Assembly (NCBI RefSeq): GCF_900100945.1
Contig: NZ_FNCG01000013.1
Coordinates: forward strand, 152,664-216,663
DNA length: 64,000 nt
Direction of reading: 5' to 3'
DNA from: Mucilaginibacter gossypii
GTDB taxonomy: Bacteria; Bacteroidota; Bacteroidia; Sphingobacteriales; Sphingobacteriaceae
Positions 27,511-35,991 of this stretch are shown here, piece by piece. The notes under the pieces were generated by a model. That model was not told the DNA's origin and searched no databases. It was given only the letters and a program-made list of their open reading frames with translations. Made by a program: the position numbers and the translations under genes. Each line of letters begins with the position of its first letter. Positions within the stretch are counted from its first letter, which is position 1.

Positions 27511-29391
27511 ATGAAGAATAAATACCTTTTTTTTGCCTTTTTTATAGCCCTTTCTCCCTTTTGCAATAATGCTGTGTCCGCAAAGCAAAAGGTTGTTGCA
27601 CTGCTTTATTCACCAGATAACCGTACGCGGGCGCAATTTTCACTGGATGAGCAAGGGCAGCTGTATTATCGGTTAATTTTCAATACACGGTTAATTGTTA
27701 ACTGGTCGCGTTTGGGGATCGAAACTACCGGTTCTTCATTAGTTCAGGGTATCACGTTAAAGGGATCGGCCAAAAAAGAAATCAATGAAAAGTTTTTGTG
27801 GCCGCTGGGGGAGGATGCCAGCCTGGTAAACCATTGTAACGAGCTCACGCTTCATTGCACCTCTGGCATAGGTAATTATGATATAATCGTAAGGGTATAT
27901 GATGGAAGCCTGGCGTTTAGGTATGTCTGTAAGCAGCTTGGTGATAGTATTGTACAACTTAAATCGGAGCTAACGGAGTTTAACCTTGCAACAAGCTATC
28001 GCATTTACCAGTATCACGAAGAATCTGTTTTCCGGCCGGTTATGGTCGATTCATTGCCGGGTACCAGTGACCTTCCTTCAACGCTTACAGCCGCACAGTC
28101 ATATATAAGTATCGGCGAAGCCGATAACCGCAATTACACCAAATGCGTATTGGTTCACGGCAGCCGCCCCAATAGCCTGTCGTTACAATTTTATACGGAT
28201 ACCATTTACCGCGACCATCGCGTTCAATCGGTTCGGAAGGATTCATTAATCCGGTTCACCGATAGTCTCATTACTCCCTGGCGAACCATCAGTTGCAGTA
28301 GTACTGCCATAGGTTTGCACGCGTTTAGTCAGCTTAATCTTAAACTGGTTAAACCGCTTAGTAATGAGGTACCCGATTATGTAAAACCCGGAAAGGTTTT
28401 CAGGGTACCTATCAATACGCAGGGCGCTCTTGATGGAATTGATTTTGCTCAAAAAATGAACTTTCAATACATTTTAGTTGATGCAGGCTGGTACGGTGCC
28501 GAATTTCGAACTACTTCTGATCCTACCAGATACCTGCCTGATTTCCACTTGCCGGATATCATTGCCCATGCCCGGCAAAAAGGCATCGGTGTTATTTTAT
28601 ACGTAAATTATGTGGGGCTCAAAGCTAAGATAGATACCATATTGCCGCTTTATAAAAAGTGGGGAGTTAGCGGGCTAAAGTTTGGGTTTGTAGATGGCGG
28701 CACGCAGAAAGGCCTTGCCTGGCTTGATTCGGCCGTAAAAAAAGTAAATGATTATGGCATGGTACTTAACGTACATGATCATTATAAACCCACAGGTTTG
28801 AGTCGCCGGTACCCGTATGTGCTGAGCCAGGAAGGGATCAGGGGCGACGAAAACAGTCCCGATGCTTTCCATAATACCGTATTGCCGTTTACGCGTTACC
28901 TGGCCGGCCCTGCCGATTTTACCTTTTGCTACCCCAACAGGGTGAATGATTACAGTAAAAATATCCGGGTAAGCAAAGCTCAGCAAATGGCCCTGACCAT
29001 TGTATACTTTGACCCGCTCCAGGCGATTTTCTGGTACGGGCGGTCGCAGGATTACCGGGATGAGGCGGATATTGAATTTTTTAAATATGTGCCCACCGTA
29101 TGGGATGAAAGTAAATATGTGCAGGGAGAGATAGGCGAAGGCATTACCGTAGCACGTCGTAAGGGCCGTACCTGGTACCTGGGCAGCGCTGCAGGTCTTC
29201 AGAAATGGGGAGGAAGCTTCAAGCTCGATTTCCTGGAAAAAAATCAGGTATACACCGCTACTGTTTATGGCGATGACGGACAGGGCGGCATACAGGTAAA
29301 AAAGGTTGAGCTCAGGCACAATGATGCTTTTGTTGTTGACCTGGATGCAAAAGGGGGCCAGGCCGTTATCATAAGACCTCAAATAAAGTAG
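27511..29391 (+). CDS. GH97 family alpha-glycosidase (probably retaining type)
   Basis: A 626-residue exported enzyme (signal peptide ending AVSA). It has the three-part GH97 layout: an N-terminal beta-super-sandwich (LLYSPDNRTRAQFSLDEQGQ), a TIM barrel from about 290 (FQYILVDAGWYG), and a C-terminal beta domain ending AVIIRPQIK. In strand 4 the sequence KFGFVDGG puts Asp395 where the nucleophile of retaining GH97 alpha-galactosidases lies, and Glu441 in SQEGIRGDE is the likely acid/base. SusB-type inverting members use glutamates instead, so this is more like the alpha-galactosidase or beta-L-arabinopyranosidase branch. It diverges from the GH28-like gene and is followed by a LacI regulator 67 bases later. 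Confidence 0.88.
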   Translation: MKNKYLFFAFFIALSPFCNNAVSAKQKVVALLYSPDNRTRAQFSLDEQGQLYYRLIFNTRLIVNWSRLGIETTGSSLVQGITLKGSAKKEINEKFLWPLGEDASLVNHCNELTLHCTSGIGNYDIIVRVYDGSLAFRYVCKQLGDSIVQLKSELTEFNLATSYRIYQYHEESVFRPVMVDSLPGTSDLPSTLTAAQSYISIGEADNRNYTKCVLVHGSRPNSLSLQFYTDTIYRDHRVQSVRKDSLIRFTDSLITPWRTISCSSTAIGLHAFSQLNLKLVKPLSNEVPDYVKPGKVFRVPINTQGALDGIDFAQKMNFQYILVDAGWYGAEFRTTSDPTRYLPDFHLPDIIAHARQKGIGVILYVNYVGLKAKIDTILPLYKKWGVSGLKFGFVDGGTQKGLAWLDSAVKKVNDYGMVLNVHDHYKPTGLSRRYPYVLSQEGIRGDENSPDAFHNTVLPFTRYLAGPADFTFCYPNRVNDYSKNIRVSKAQQMALTIVYFDPLQAIFWYGRSQDYRDEADIEFFKYVPTVWDESKYVQGEIGEGITVARRKGRTWYLGSAAGLQKWGGSFKLDFLEKNQVYTATVYGDDGQGGIQVKKVELRHNDAFVVDLDAKGGQAVIIRPQIK

Positions 29392-29443
29392 GGGGCGGAG
29401 ATGTTGTTGTGCGGCATTATTAATGATTGTGTTAGTTTGACTT

Positions 29444-29451
29444 AAGGAGGA
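29444..29451 (+). promoter_or_regulatory. Strong Shine-Dalgarno (AAGGAGGA) before the LacI gene
   Basis: AAGGAGGA ends seven bases before a TTG at 29459 and sixteen bases before an in-frame ATG at 29468. The spacing favours TTG as the start. Such a full anti-16S match is rare in Bacteroidota and stands out in this window. Confidence 0.55.
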
Positions 29452-29458
29452 CCCGGCT

Positions 29459-30490
29459 TTGGGCGAAATGAAGAAAAAATTGGCTTTGAAAGATATTGCT
29501 GCCGCGTTAAAAGTGTCAGAAGCATCTGTTTCCTATGTTCTTAATGGCAAGGCGAGGCAATATGGCATCAGCGTGGCGCTGGAAAATAAAATACTGAGGT
29601 TTGTTGAAAAGGTAGGTTACCGGCCAAACCGGCTGGCAGCCAGCCTGCGGACGGGAAAAAGTAAAACGGTGGGCATGATTGTGGAAGATATCAGCGATCC
29701 TTTTTTTTCGGCCATTGCGAGGGTTGTGGAAGAGCATATTTATAAAGAAGGTTACCGCGTTATTTATGGCAGTTCTGAAAATTCGACCGTTATTGCCCGC
29801 GACCTGCTGCAAACTTTTAAAAATTACCAGGTAGATGGGTACATCCTGGCGCCTACTGCAGGTTTGGAAGATGATATCAACCAGCTTGTAAAGGAAGGTT
29901 ACCCGGTAGTGGTGTTCGACCGCGCCTCGCCTGATCTGCAATGTTCCAAAGTACTTGTCGATAACTTTCGCGGCAGCGAGACTGCGGTTTTACATTTGAT
30001 AGATAACGGCTTCCGTAACATTGCCATGGTTACGCTTGCGGCCGGGCAGGATCAAATGAACGAACGTGTTAACGGTTATCACGCGGCCCTCCAAAAACAC
30101 GGGCTGCCGCCTATCCTAAAAGAAATTATATATAATGAAGATCCACACAAAACCATCCAGAACCTTAAAAGCCTCCTGAAAAGTAAAAAGGATATAGATG
30201 CCATTTTTTTTGCGACCAACTATCTCGCCTTAAGCGGCCTGCAGGCCCTGAAAGAATCAGGACTGATAATTACCAGGGACATCGGTGTTGCTGTATTTGA
30301 TGATATTAACAATTTTGCCCTTTTTAACCCGGCCATAACTGCTGTTGCCCAGCCAATTAAAGAGATCGGGCTCAGGGTTACCAAAATTTTATTGGAAGAG
30401 CTTCAGGATAACCACATAATCGATTCGCAAAATATTTTATTGAAAACCAAACTGATCATAAGGGATTCATCCGTAAGGTTACCGGTTTAA
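29459..30490 (+). CDS. LacI family transcriptional regulator
   Basis: A 343-residue protein: N-terminal LacI helix-turn-helix (KDIAAALKVSEASVSYVLNG), hinge helix (RPNRLAASLRTGKSKTVGMI) and a periplasmic-binding-like effector domain (SDPFFSAIARVVEEHIYKEG, VFDRASPDL, IDAIFFATNYLALSGLQALK). It probably represses sugar genes in the cytoplasm until a sugar or sugar phosphate binds. The TTG start is chosen for the Shine-Dalgarno spacing; an ATG three codons on (MKKKLALKD) would remove only three residues. Lying between GH97 and a second hybrid regulator, it likely controls this cluster. A 16-base palindrome downstream at 30566 could be its operator. Confidence 0.93.
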   Translation: MGEMKKKLALKDIAAALKVSEASVSYVLNGKARQYGISVALENKILRFVEKVGYRPNRLAASLRTGKSKTVGMIVEDISDPFFSAIARVVEEHIYKEGYRVIYGSSENSTVIARDLLQTFKNYQVDGYILAPTAGLEDDINQLVKEGYPVVVFDRASPDLQCSKVLVDNFRGSETAVLHLIDNGFRNIAMVTLAAGQDQMNERVNGYHAALQKHGLPPILKEIIYNEDPHKTIQNLKSLLKSKKDIDAIFFATNYLALSGLQALKESGLIITRDIGVAVFDDINNFALFNPAITAVAQPIKEIGLRVTKILLEELQDNHIIDSQNILLKTKLIIRDSSVRLPV

Positions 30491-30565
30491 TTTATCCGAA
30501 AAAAAAATTAAAAAAAATGAGTATCAAACCTGTTTGGGATTGTCTTTGTTATAACTCTCCCCTAA

Positions 30566-30581
30566 TAAACCGTCCGGTTTA
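30566..30581. promoter_or_regulatory. Perfect 16-base palindrome, LacI-operator-like
   Basis: TAAACCG-TC-CGGTTTA is a perfect palindrome with seven-base arms and a two-base centre, too tight for a stable hairpin but typical of LacI-family operators. It lies 76 bases after the LacI stop and upstream of the small gene at 30748 and the hybrid regulator at 31007. Confidence 0.4.
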
Positions 30582-30600
30582 GCAAAGTTGGTTATAATAA

Positions 30601-30623
30601 GGCTTCTGAAAGGAAGCCCTTTT
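30601..30623 (+). terminator. Intrinsic terminator after the LacI gene
   Basis: GGCTTC (30601-30606) pairs with GAAGCC (30613-30618) across tgaaag, followed by CTTTTTG. It lies 110 bases after the LacI stop and isolates it from the genes downstream. Confidence 0.65.
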
Positions 30624-30710
30624 TGTTAATGATAAACAGCAGGGAATATTGAGAAAAATGATCGGTTGGGGCACGGATATAATCCTTGTTCTTTATTTGT
30701 CAGATAATTA

Positions 30711-30718
30711 TATTTTTG
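30711..30718 (+). promoter_or_regulatory. Candidate promoter, -7 element TATTTTTG
   Basis: TATTTTTG matches TAnnTTTG. A TTG at 30686-30688 lies 22 bases upstream, slightly longer than the 20-base spacing seen at the tRNA promoters in this window. It could drive the small gene at 30748 and possibly the hybrid regulator beyond it. Confidence 0.4.
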
Positions 30719-30747
30719 TTTTGAGTAAAATGTTACAGGGTGCAGAC

Positions 30748-30909
30748 ATGATAGTGTATCGATTTATGAAAAAAAAGCGAAACGAAGCGGAACCCTTAGA
30801 GCTATTTCAGATAAAGAATCCGAAAGCAGACGAACAAACGATCAAAAAAAGCTGGAATTCAATTGTTCAGAAAATAAATCAGGAACCTAAAAAGAAGCGC
30901 CAGGAGTAA
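30748..30909 (+). CDS. Small basic hypothetical protein
   Basis: From the ATG at 30748 the product is 53 residues (MIVYRFMKKKRNEAEPLELF to the C-terminus EPKKKRQE); an ATG at 30766 would give 47. It is hydrophilic and lysine-rich, with no signal peptide or membrane segment, and I recognise no family. A candidate promoter lies 30 bases upstream. The frame is open further upstream but there crosses the candidate promoter. It could be a real small protein or a chance frame ahead of the hybrid regulator. Confidence 0.4.
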   Translation: MIVYRFMKKKRNEAEPLELFQIKNPKADEQTIKKSWNSIVQKINQEPKKKRQE

Positions 30910-31006
30910 TGTTTAACCTGGCGGGACAGTTTTTGAAACACGAACCAAATGTTTCGCGGCACTTATATTCAAATTGAGCAGTATTCAACAACCGGCATCC
31001 TCCTGT

Positions 31007-34000
31007 ATGCGGCCTTTTAAAGCAGCCGCACGTTGGTGTTGTGTAATTATTTTAGGAACACTGATTTTAAATAGCAATGCCGCGGCGCTTGCTTTACCCA
31101 ATATACAGCGGCTTGGCCTCAAAGACGGGCTTTCCAACAGCGAAGTACGGTGCATTTTCCAGGATCATTCAGGCTATATGTGGTTTGGCACTTACGACGG
31201 CCTGAACCGTTTTGACGGATATGACTTCCGTATTTACCGCAATCAGCCCGAAAAGCAACATTCAATTATTCATAATTTTATTAATTGTATTGCAGAGGAT
31301 GCGGCCAATAATTTATGGGTAGGTACGCGCCAGGGCATAAGTATCTTAAACCCGGTAACTGAAGAGTTTTCTCCGGCGTATGCAATTTTGGGCGGCAAAG
31401 AAACACCCGTGACATCTTTTGTAAGGGACATTAAAACGGACCGCTCCGGGCGTATTTTCATTGCCACCCTTTCCAACGGCCTTATCGTTATTGATAAGGG
31501 CAAACGAACCGGCCATGTTATACCATACTATGATAACGGAAAAGCTGTACAGAGTTATAACGTTAGCGCGTTGTATGTAGGGCCAGGCGACCAAATCTTT
31601 GCGCTGATCAGCGGCGCGGGCCTTTTTACGTATGATGCGGTACACGGTACTTTGAAGTTACTGAACACTTCGGTTACCGGCGCTACCTGTATTTATCCCG
31701 AAGGCAATGGTTTATGGGTAGGCACAACCCAGGGCCTGCACCATTATGATTTCAAAACTGGGCAATATGACCGTCTTTTTGATGAGTTTAACGGGCCTTT
31801 CAAATCGGGCAGGATAACGAGCCTGCAAGTCATGCCCGATAGTACACTTTGGGTGAGTACCGATGGCGGCGGGATCCAGATCATGGATAAAGGGCGCGAC
31901 AAGATTACCTATCTGCCTGCGGGGAGTGACGAGCACTCACTTTCAAGTGATGCTGTTTATGCTTTATTTTTAGACCGCGAAGGCAGAAAGTGGATAGGTA
32001 CATTACGGGGCGGAGTAAATGTTATTGATGAGGTAAAAGAACGTTTTATAAATATCAGGCATAATGACCTGAACGCCAACAGCCTTATCAGTAACTTTGT
32101 TAAATCGTTATATGAAGCACCCGATGGCAGGCTGTGGATAGGTACCGATGGCGGCGGATTGAGCATTTGGGACCGGCAGGCCCATCGCTTTACTAATTTT
32201 CGCCATGATGCCTCACACCCCGGCACCCTAAGCTCAAACTTTGTAACCAGTATTGCCGGGGATAGGGAAGGCAGGATCTGGGTTGCCACTTATGGGGGCG
32301 GCATTAACCTGTACCAGCCGGGTTCCAATACATTCACTATATTTCGGGGTGTAGACAGGCAGGGAGCTGCCAGCCGGGTAGTGTTCTGGTGCCTGTACCT
32401 GGACCATGCTGGAAATCTTTGGGCCAGCGGCTTACAGGACGGGCTGTTTCTATATGATAAGCATAATAACCAATTCAGGTTGTATGACGCGGCACTGACC
32501 AATATCCTTTCAATGGGCGAAGATCATTTTGGAAACCTTTGGGCTGGAAATTTCGAAGGGGTTTATAAGATTGATCAAAAAAGCAACTCACGTAAGTTTT
32601 ATCCGGTAGGTAAAGCGGTAAGATCAATGCAGAAAGCAGGCAACGGCGACATGTGGTTGGGTACAGAAGCCGGCTTGTTGTATTTTTCAACGTCTAAGGA
32701 AAAAATCATTCACCACTATACCACCAGTAACGGACTTAGTAATAATACGGTACTGGCCATTTTGGAAGACGCGCAAAAGCGTTTGTGGCTAAGCACTTAC
32801 AACGGGCTTTGCCGATTTGATCCCAAAGCCGTTAGTTTTACCAATTTTTTTGAAAGCGATGGCCTGGCGAGCAATGAGTTTAACTTTAACGCGGGCTTAA
32901 GGCTAAACAATGGTCAGCTTGCGTTTGGGGGGATCAATGGTGTCACGATATTTCATCCGCAGGCAATCCTGCCCCTGCATGATATCCCCAACATTGTTAT
33001 AACTGATATTAAAATTAACAATAAGCCCATAAGTACTTATCCGGACTATGTGAAGACGGATGCTGGGAATGTTATCCGGTCGTTAGAGGTTCCTTACGAT
33101 CAGGCATCAATAGCCGTTAGTTTCGCAGCTATCGAATTTACCGCGCAGGATAGGATCGGTTACCGTTATATGCTCCAGGGCTGGGACAGGGGATGGATTT
33201 ACGCAGGGAGGCAACGTAATGCGCTTTATACCCGTTTAGAGCCCGGTACGTATACATTAAAAATTAACTGTACTAATGCCGAAGGGCAATGGATTAGCCG
33301 GGAAATCCATCTTCATATCATTATTTTGCCGCCCTGGTATCGTACCGTCTGGGCCTACCTGATTTATGCGATGTTGCTTGCGGCAGTTGTTTACTGGTAC
33401 CTGCGTTATAGGTTTAGGGAAACACGGCTTAAATATGAAGTACAACTGGCCAATGCCGCCGCTGCACACCAGCGCGACCTGCAGGAAAAGGAACGCGAAT
33501 TGAATGACAGGCGCGTAGAGTTTTTCACGGGTGTTTCTCATGAGTTTCGTACGCCCCTTTCGCTCATCATCAACCCCTTAAGGGATTTGCTTGCGAAAAT
33601 TGGCCCTGAGAACCGTGCGGAACTTAATATTGTTTATCGTAATTCAAGGCGCCTGTTAAGCCTTGTTGATCAGCTGTTGCTGTTTCGTAAGGCCGATTCG
33701 GGCGCTGGGATCCTGCAAATTGCGCCAATGGACATTACCCTTGTTTGCCGGGAGGTATTTTTATGTTTTGTGCAGCAGGCCAGGCTTTCGGGTATCAGTT
33801 TTGAATTAAACGTGCCGGAAGAGCCGGTACTGATTTACGGAGACAGGGAAAAGATCGAGATTATCCTGTTTAACCTCATATCCAATGCTATTAAATATAC
33901 GCCGGCCGGGAAAGCCGTGTGTGTTGGCCTGCAATCGGGACCGGATGAGGTGGTGATCAATGTGATTGACAATGGACCCGGAATATCTCTGGAAGCGGGG

Positions 34001-35113
34001 AAGCATATCTTCGAAAAGTTTTACAGGTCAAATACGCATGGACAGGCGGCAAAAGGAGGCTTTGGGATCGGCTTATTCCTGGCCCGCCAGTTTACCATAG
34101 ATCACGGCGGCTCATTAACGTTTGAAAGTGGGCCGGGTAAGGGCTCTGATTTTTGTTTAACCCTGTTAAAGGGTAAAGCTCATTATTCGCCGGATGTGGC
34201 AGCGGCAGCCGATGCCGCTGATTTATCGCCTTTGCTTCGTGAAATGGTGGAAGACCAGCCGGCGATAGCTGAAGCCAGCCAAATTAATGATATTGATTTT
34301 GAAGCTGATAAGATTTTTACCGACAAGCAAAGGATCCTGGTTATTGATGATGACAGCGAGATCCGGGCTTACATTTGTTCCATTCTTGAAAGCCGTTACA
34401 GGGTTTACGAGGCAGATAATGGTTTGACCGGTTTACAGAAAGCGAAAGAAAAGCAACCCGATCTTATTATCTGCGATGTAATGATGCCTGGTTTAAATGG
34501 CATTGAACTTTGCTCAACCATTAAGCAGGACCAGCAATTGAGCTATATCCCGATGATTTTACTAACAGCCAGTTCATCTGCCGAAAATAAGATCAAAGGA
34601 CTGGAAAGCGGCGCCGATGACTATATTTCCAAACCTTTTGATAAAGATGTACTGGTTGCGCGTATTGCCAATCTGCTGCAAAACAGGAGTAACCTTCAAA
34701 GCTATTTTTATAATACCATTACCCTGAAATCGGTTAACGTCACTATTTCGGATGAGTATAAAAACTTCCTGGAAAAATGTATCGAAATAGTTGAGCAGCA
34801 TATTACCGACGAAAACTTCAATATCAAAATACTGGCTTCAGAGATCGGCATGAGCCATTCAAATCTTTACCGCAAAATTAAATCGCTGTCGGGTCATACC
34901 GTTAATAGCTTCATCCGCTACATACGCCTCAGAAAGGCGGCTGAGCTGCTGATCCAGTCGGATATGAATGTTAATGAAGTGGCCATTGAAACAGGCTTTA
35001 ACAGCATTAAATACTTCCGCGATCAGTTTTTTAAACTGTTCGGCGCTAACCCATCAGACTTTCTTAAGCAAAAAAGACCTGTATTTAAGAAAAATAAAAA
35101 CACAATTAACTGA
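31007..35113 (+). CDS. Hybrid two-component regulator (HTCS) with AraC-type output, second copy
   Basis: The ATG at 31007 gives 1368 residues with a signal peptide (MRPFKAAARWCCVIILGTLI); a TTG at 30974 is an alternative. The architecture equals that of the regulator at 12237: Reg_prop propellers (SGYMWFGTYDGLNRFDGYDF), Y_Y_Y, one membrane helix (WAYLIYAMLLAAVVYWYL), a coiled linker, HisKA with His845 (GVSHEFRTPLSLI), HATPase (FGIGLFLARQF), a receiver with Asp1157 (CDVMMPGLNG) and a C-terminal AraC domain (MNVNEVAIETGFNSIKYFRD). It probably senses a glycan fragment and activates the GH28, GH97 and GH43 genes or a PUL nearby. There is no SusCD pair next to it, which is unusual. Confidence 0.92.
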   Translation: MRPFKAAARWCCVIILGTLILNSNAAALALPNIQRLGLKDGLSNSEVRCIFQDHSGYMWFGTYDGLNRFDGYDFRIYRNQPEKQHSIIHNFINCIAEDAANNLWVGTRQGISILNPVTEEFSPAYAILGGKETPVTSFVRDIKTDRSGRIFIATLSNGLIVIDKGKRTGHVIPYYDNGKAVQSYNVSALYVGPGDQIFALISGAGLFTYDAVHGTLKLLNTSVTGATCIYPEGNGLWVGTTQGLHHYDFKTGQYDRLFDEFNGPFKSGRITSLQVMPDSTLWVSTDGGGIQIMDKGRDKITYLPAGSDEHSLSSDAVYALFLDREGRKWIGTLRGGVNVIDEVKERFINIRHNDLNANSLISNFVKSLYEAPDGRLWIGTDGGGLSIWDRQAHRFTNFRHDASHPGTLSSNFVTSIAGDREGRIWVATYGGGINLYQPGSNTFTIFRGVDRQGAASRVVFWCLYLDHAGNLWASGLQDGLFLYDKHNNQFRLYDAALTNILSMGEDHFGNLWAGNFEGVYKIDQKSNSRKFYPVGKAVRSMQKAGNGDMWLGTEAGLLYFSTSKEKIIHHYTTSNGLSNNTVLAILEDAQKRLWLSTYNGLCRFDPKAVSFTNFFESDGLASNEFNFNAGLRLNNGQLAFGGINGVTIFHPQAILPLHDIPNIVITDIKINNKPISTYPDYVKTDAGNVIRSLEVPYDQASIAVSFAAIEFTAQDRIGYRYMLQGWDRGWIYAGRQRNALYTRLEPGTYTLKINCTNAEGQWISREIHLHIIILPPWYRTVWAYLIYAMLLAAVVYWYLRYRFRETRLKYEVQLANAAAAHQRDLQEKERELNDRRVEFFTGVSHEFRTPLSLIINPLRDLLAKIGPENRAELNIVYRNSRRLLSLVDQLLLFRKADSGAGILQIAPMDITLVCREVFLCFVQQARLSGISFELNVPEEPVLIYGDREKIEIILFNLISNAIKYTPAGKAVCVGLQSGPDEVVINVIDNGPGISLEAGKHIFEKFYRSNTHGQAAKGGFGIGLFLARQFTIDHGGSLTFESGPGKGSDFCLTLLKGKAHYSPDVAAAADAADLSPLLREMVEDQPAIAEASQINDIDFEADKIFTDKQRILVIDDDSEIRAYICSILESRYRVYEADNGLTGLQKAKEKQPDLIICDVMMPGLNGIELCSTIKQDQQLSYIPMILLTASSSAENKIKGLESGADDYISKPFDKDVLVARIANLLQNRSNLQSYFYNTITLKSVNVTISDEYKNFLEKCIEIVEQHITDENFNIKILASEIGMSHSNLYRKIKSLSGHTVNSFIRYIRLRKAAELLIQSDMNVNEVAIETGFNSIKYFRDQFFKLFGANPSDFLKQKRPVFKKNKNTIN

Positions 35114-35366
35114 TATTGAGTTATTTATGTGTATTCTCTCCATTGCTTAATCAATTGAGTAAATTGATAAATTGCCGAATTTATACCGCATAAATGACCA
35201 ATTTGAGTCCCATCTGCCGAATAAAATCTATTCATATTAGCTTATATAAACCAGTTATTAGAACCATAGGCAAACTTACTTAATCGATTATGTAAATCGG
35301 TTTTCAGCTTAGGTTCCTAAAGTCGGCAACGACCAATTTAAAGAGAAACCAGTTTTTAAAGCCAAT

Positions 35367-35951
35367 ATGAACAATTGTAACCAGCTAACTACATGGTGGG
35401 AAGAAGCCCTCCACGGAAATGTCAAATCTTTTGGCAGGATACATGACGAACTGTATTCCGGTTTGTATTTCTACCTCTATAAAATTATTAAAGATGAGGA
35501 TGCAGCCCAGGATGTTTTACAGGAACTGTTTATAAAAATGTGGGAGCGGAGGATAACATTTGGACCTATTAAAAATGTTAAATACTATTTCTTTAAATCG
35601 GCACGGTCACTTGCCATTAACTTTTTAAAGGCCTCGCGGCCCGAGTTTGTAGGCTTATCCGCAAGCCATGATATCGATATTGTTTTTTCGAGGGAAGATG
35701 TGCTTGTTTTGGAAGAAACCGGGAGAGAAGTGGAGCACATGCTTGCGCTTGCCTTGAATACCTTGCCAAGGCGCCAGAAGGAGATGATCTTTTTAAGATA
35801 TTTTGATAATTGGAATTACGATCAGATTGCTGAAGTAACGGGGTTACAATATCAGTCGGTAGTTAATCATGTACACCGGGGCATCAATCAACTGCGTATT
35901 AAACTTTCTGAAGGCAGTAAGATAGCCACAACCGAACTGGTGCTTTCATAA
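35367..35951 (+). CDS. ECF-type sigma-70 factor
   Basis: A 194-residue sigma factor: region 2 (DELYSGLYFYLYKIIKDEDA, DVLQELFIKMWERR) directs core binding and -10 recognition, and region 4 (LPRRQKEMIFLRYFDNWNYD, then QIAEVTGLQYQSVVNHVHRG) binds the -35 element. Bacteroidota ECF factors of this kind usually sit with a FecR anti-sigma and a TonB receptor; here neither is nearby. Instead a GH43 gene follows 40 bases downstream and a hybrid regulator precedes. How it is controlled is therefore unclear, perhaps at the level of expression by the HTCS. Confidence 0.9.
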   Translation: MNNCNQLTTWWEEALHGNVKSFGRIHDELYSGLYFYLYKIIKDEDAAQDVLQELFIKMWERRITFGPIKNVKYYFFKSARSLAINFLKASRPEFVGLSASHDIDIVFSREDVLVLEETGREVEHMLALALNTLPRRQKEMIFLRYFDNWNYDQIAEVTGLQYQSVVNHVHRGINQLRIKLSEGSKIATTELVLS

Positions 35952-35991
35952 AAACATTATATAAGATTTCCTGACTTTCAAAAAACACCGA

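Noticed and set aside
28675..29382. Minus-strand frame of 235 codons
   Set aside because: It lies wholly antisense within the GH97 gene, which carries the recognisable catalytic motifs.
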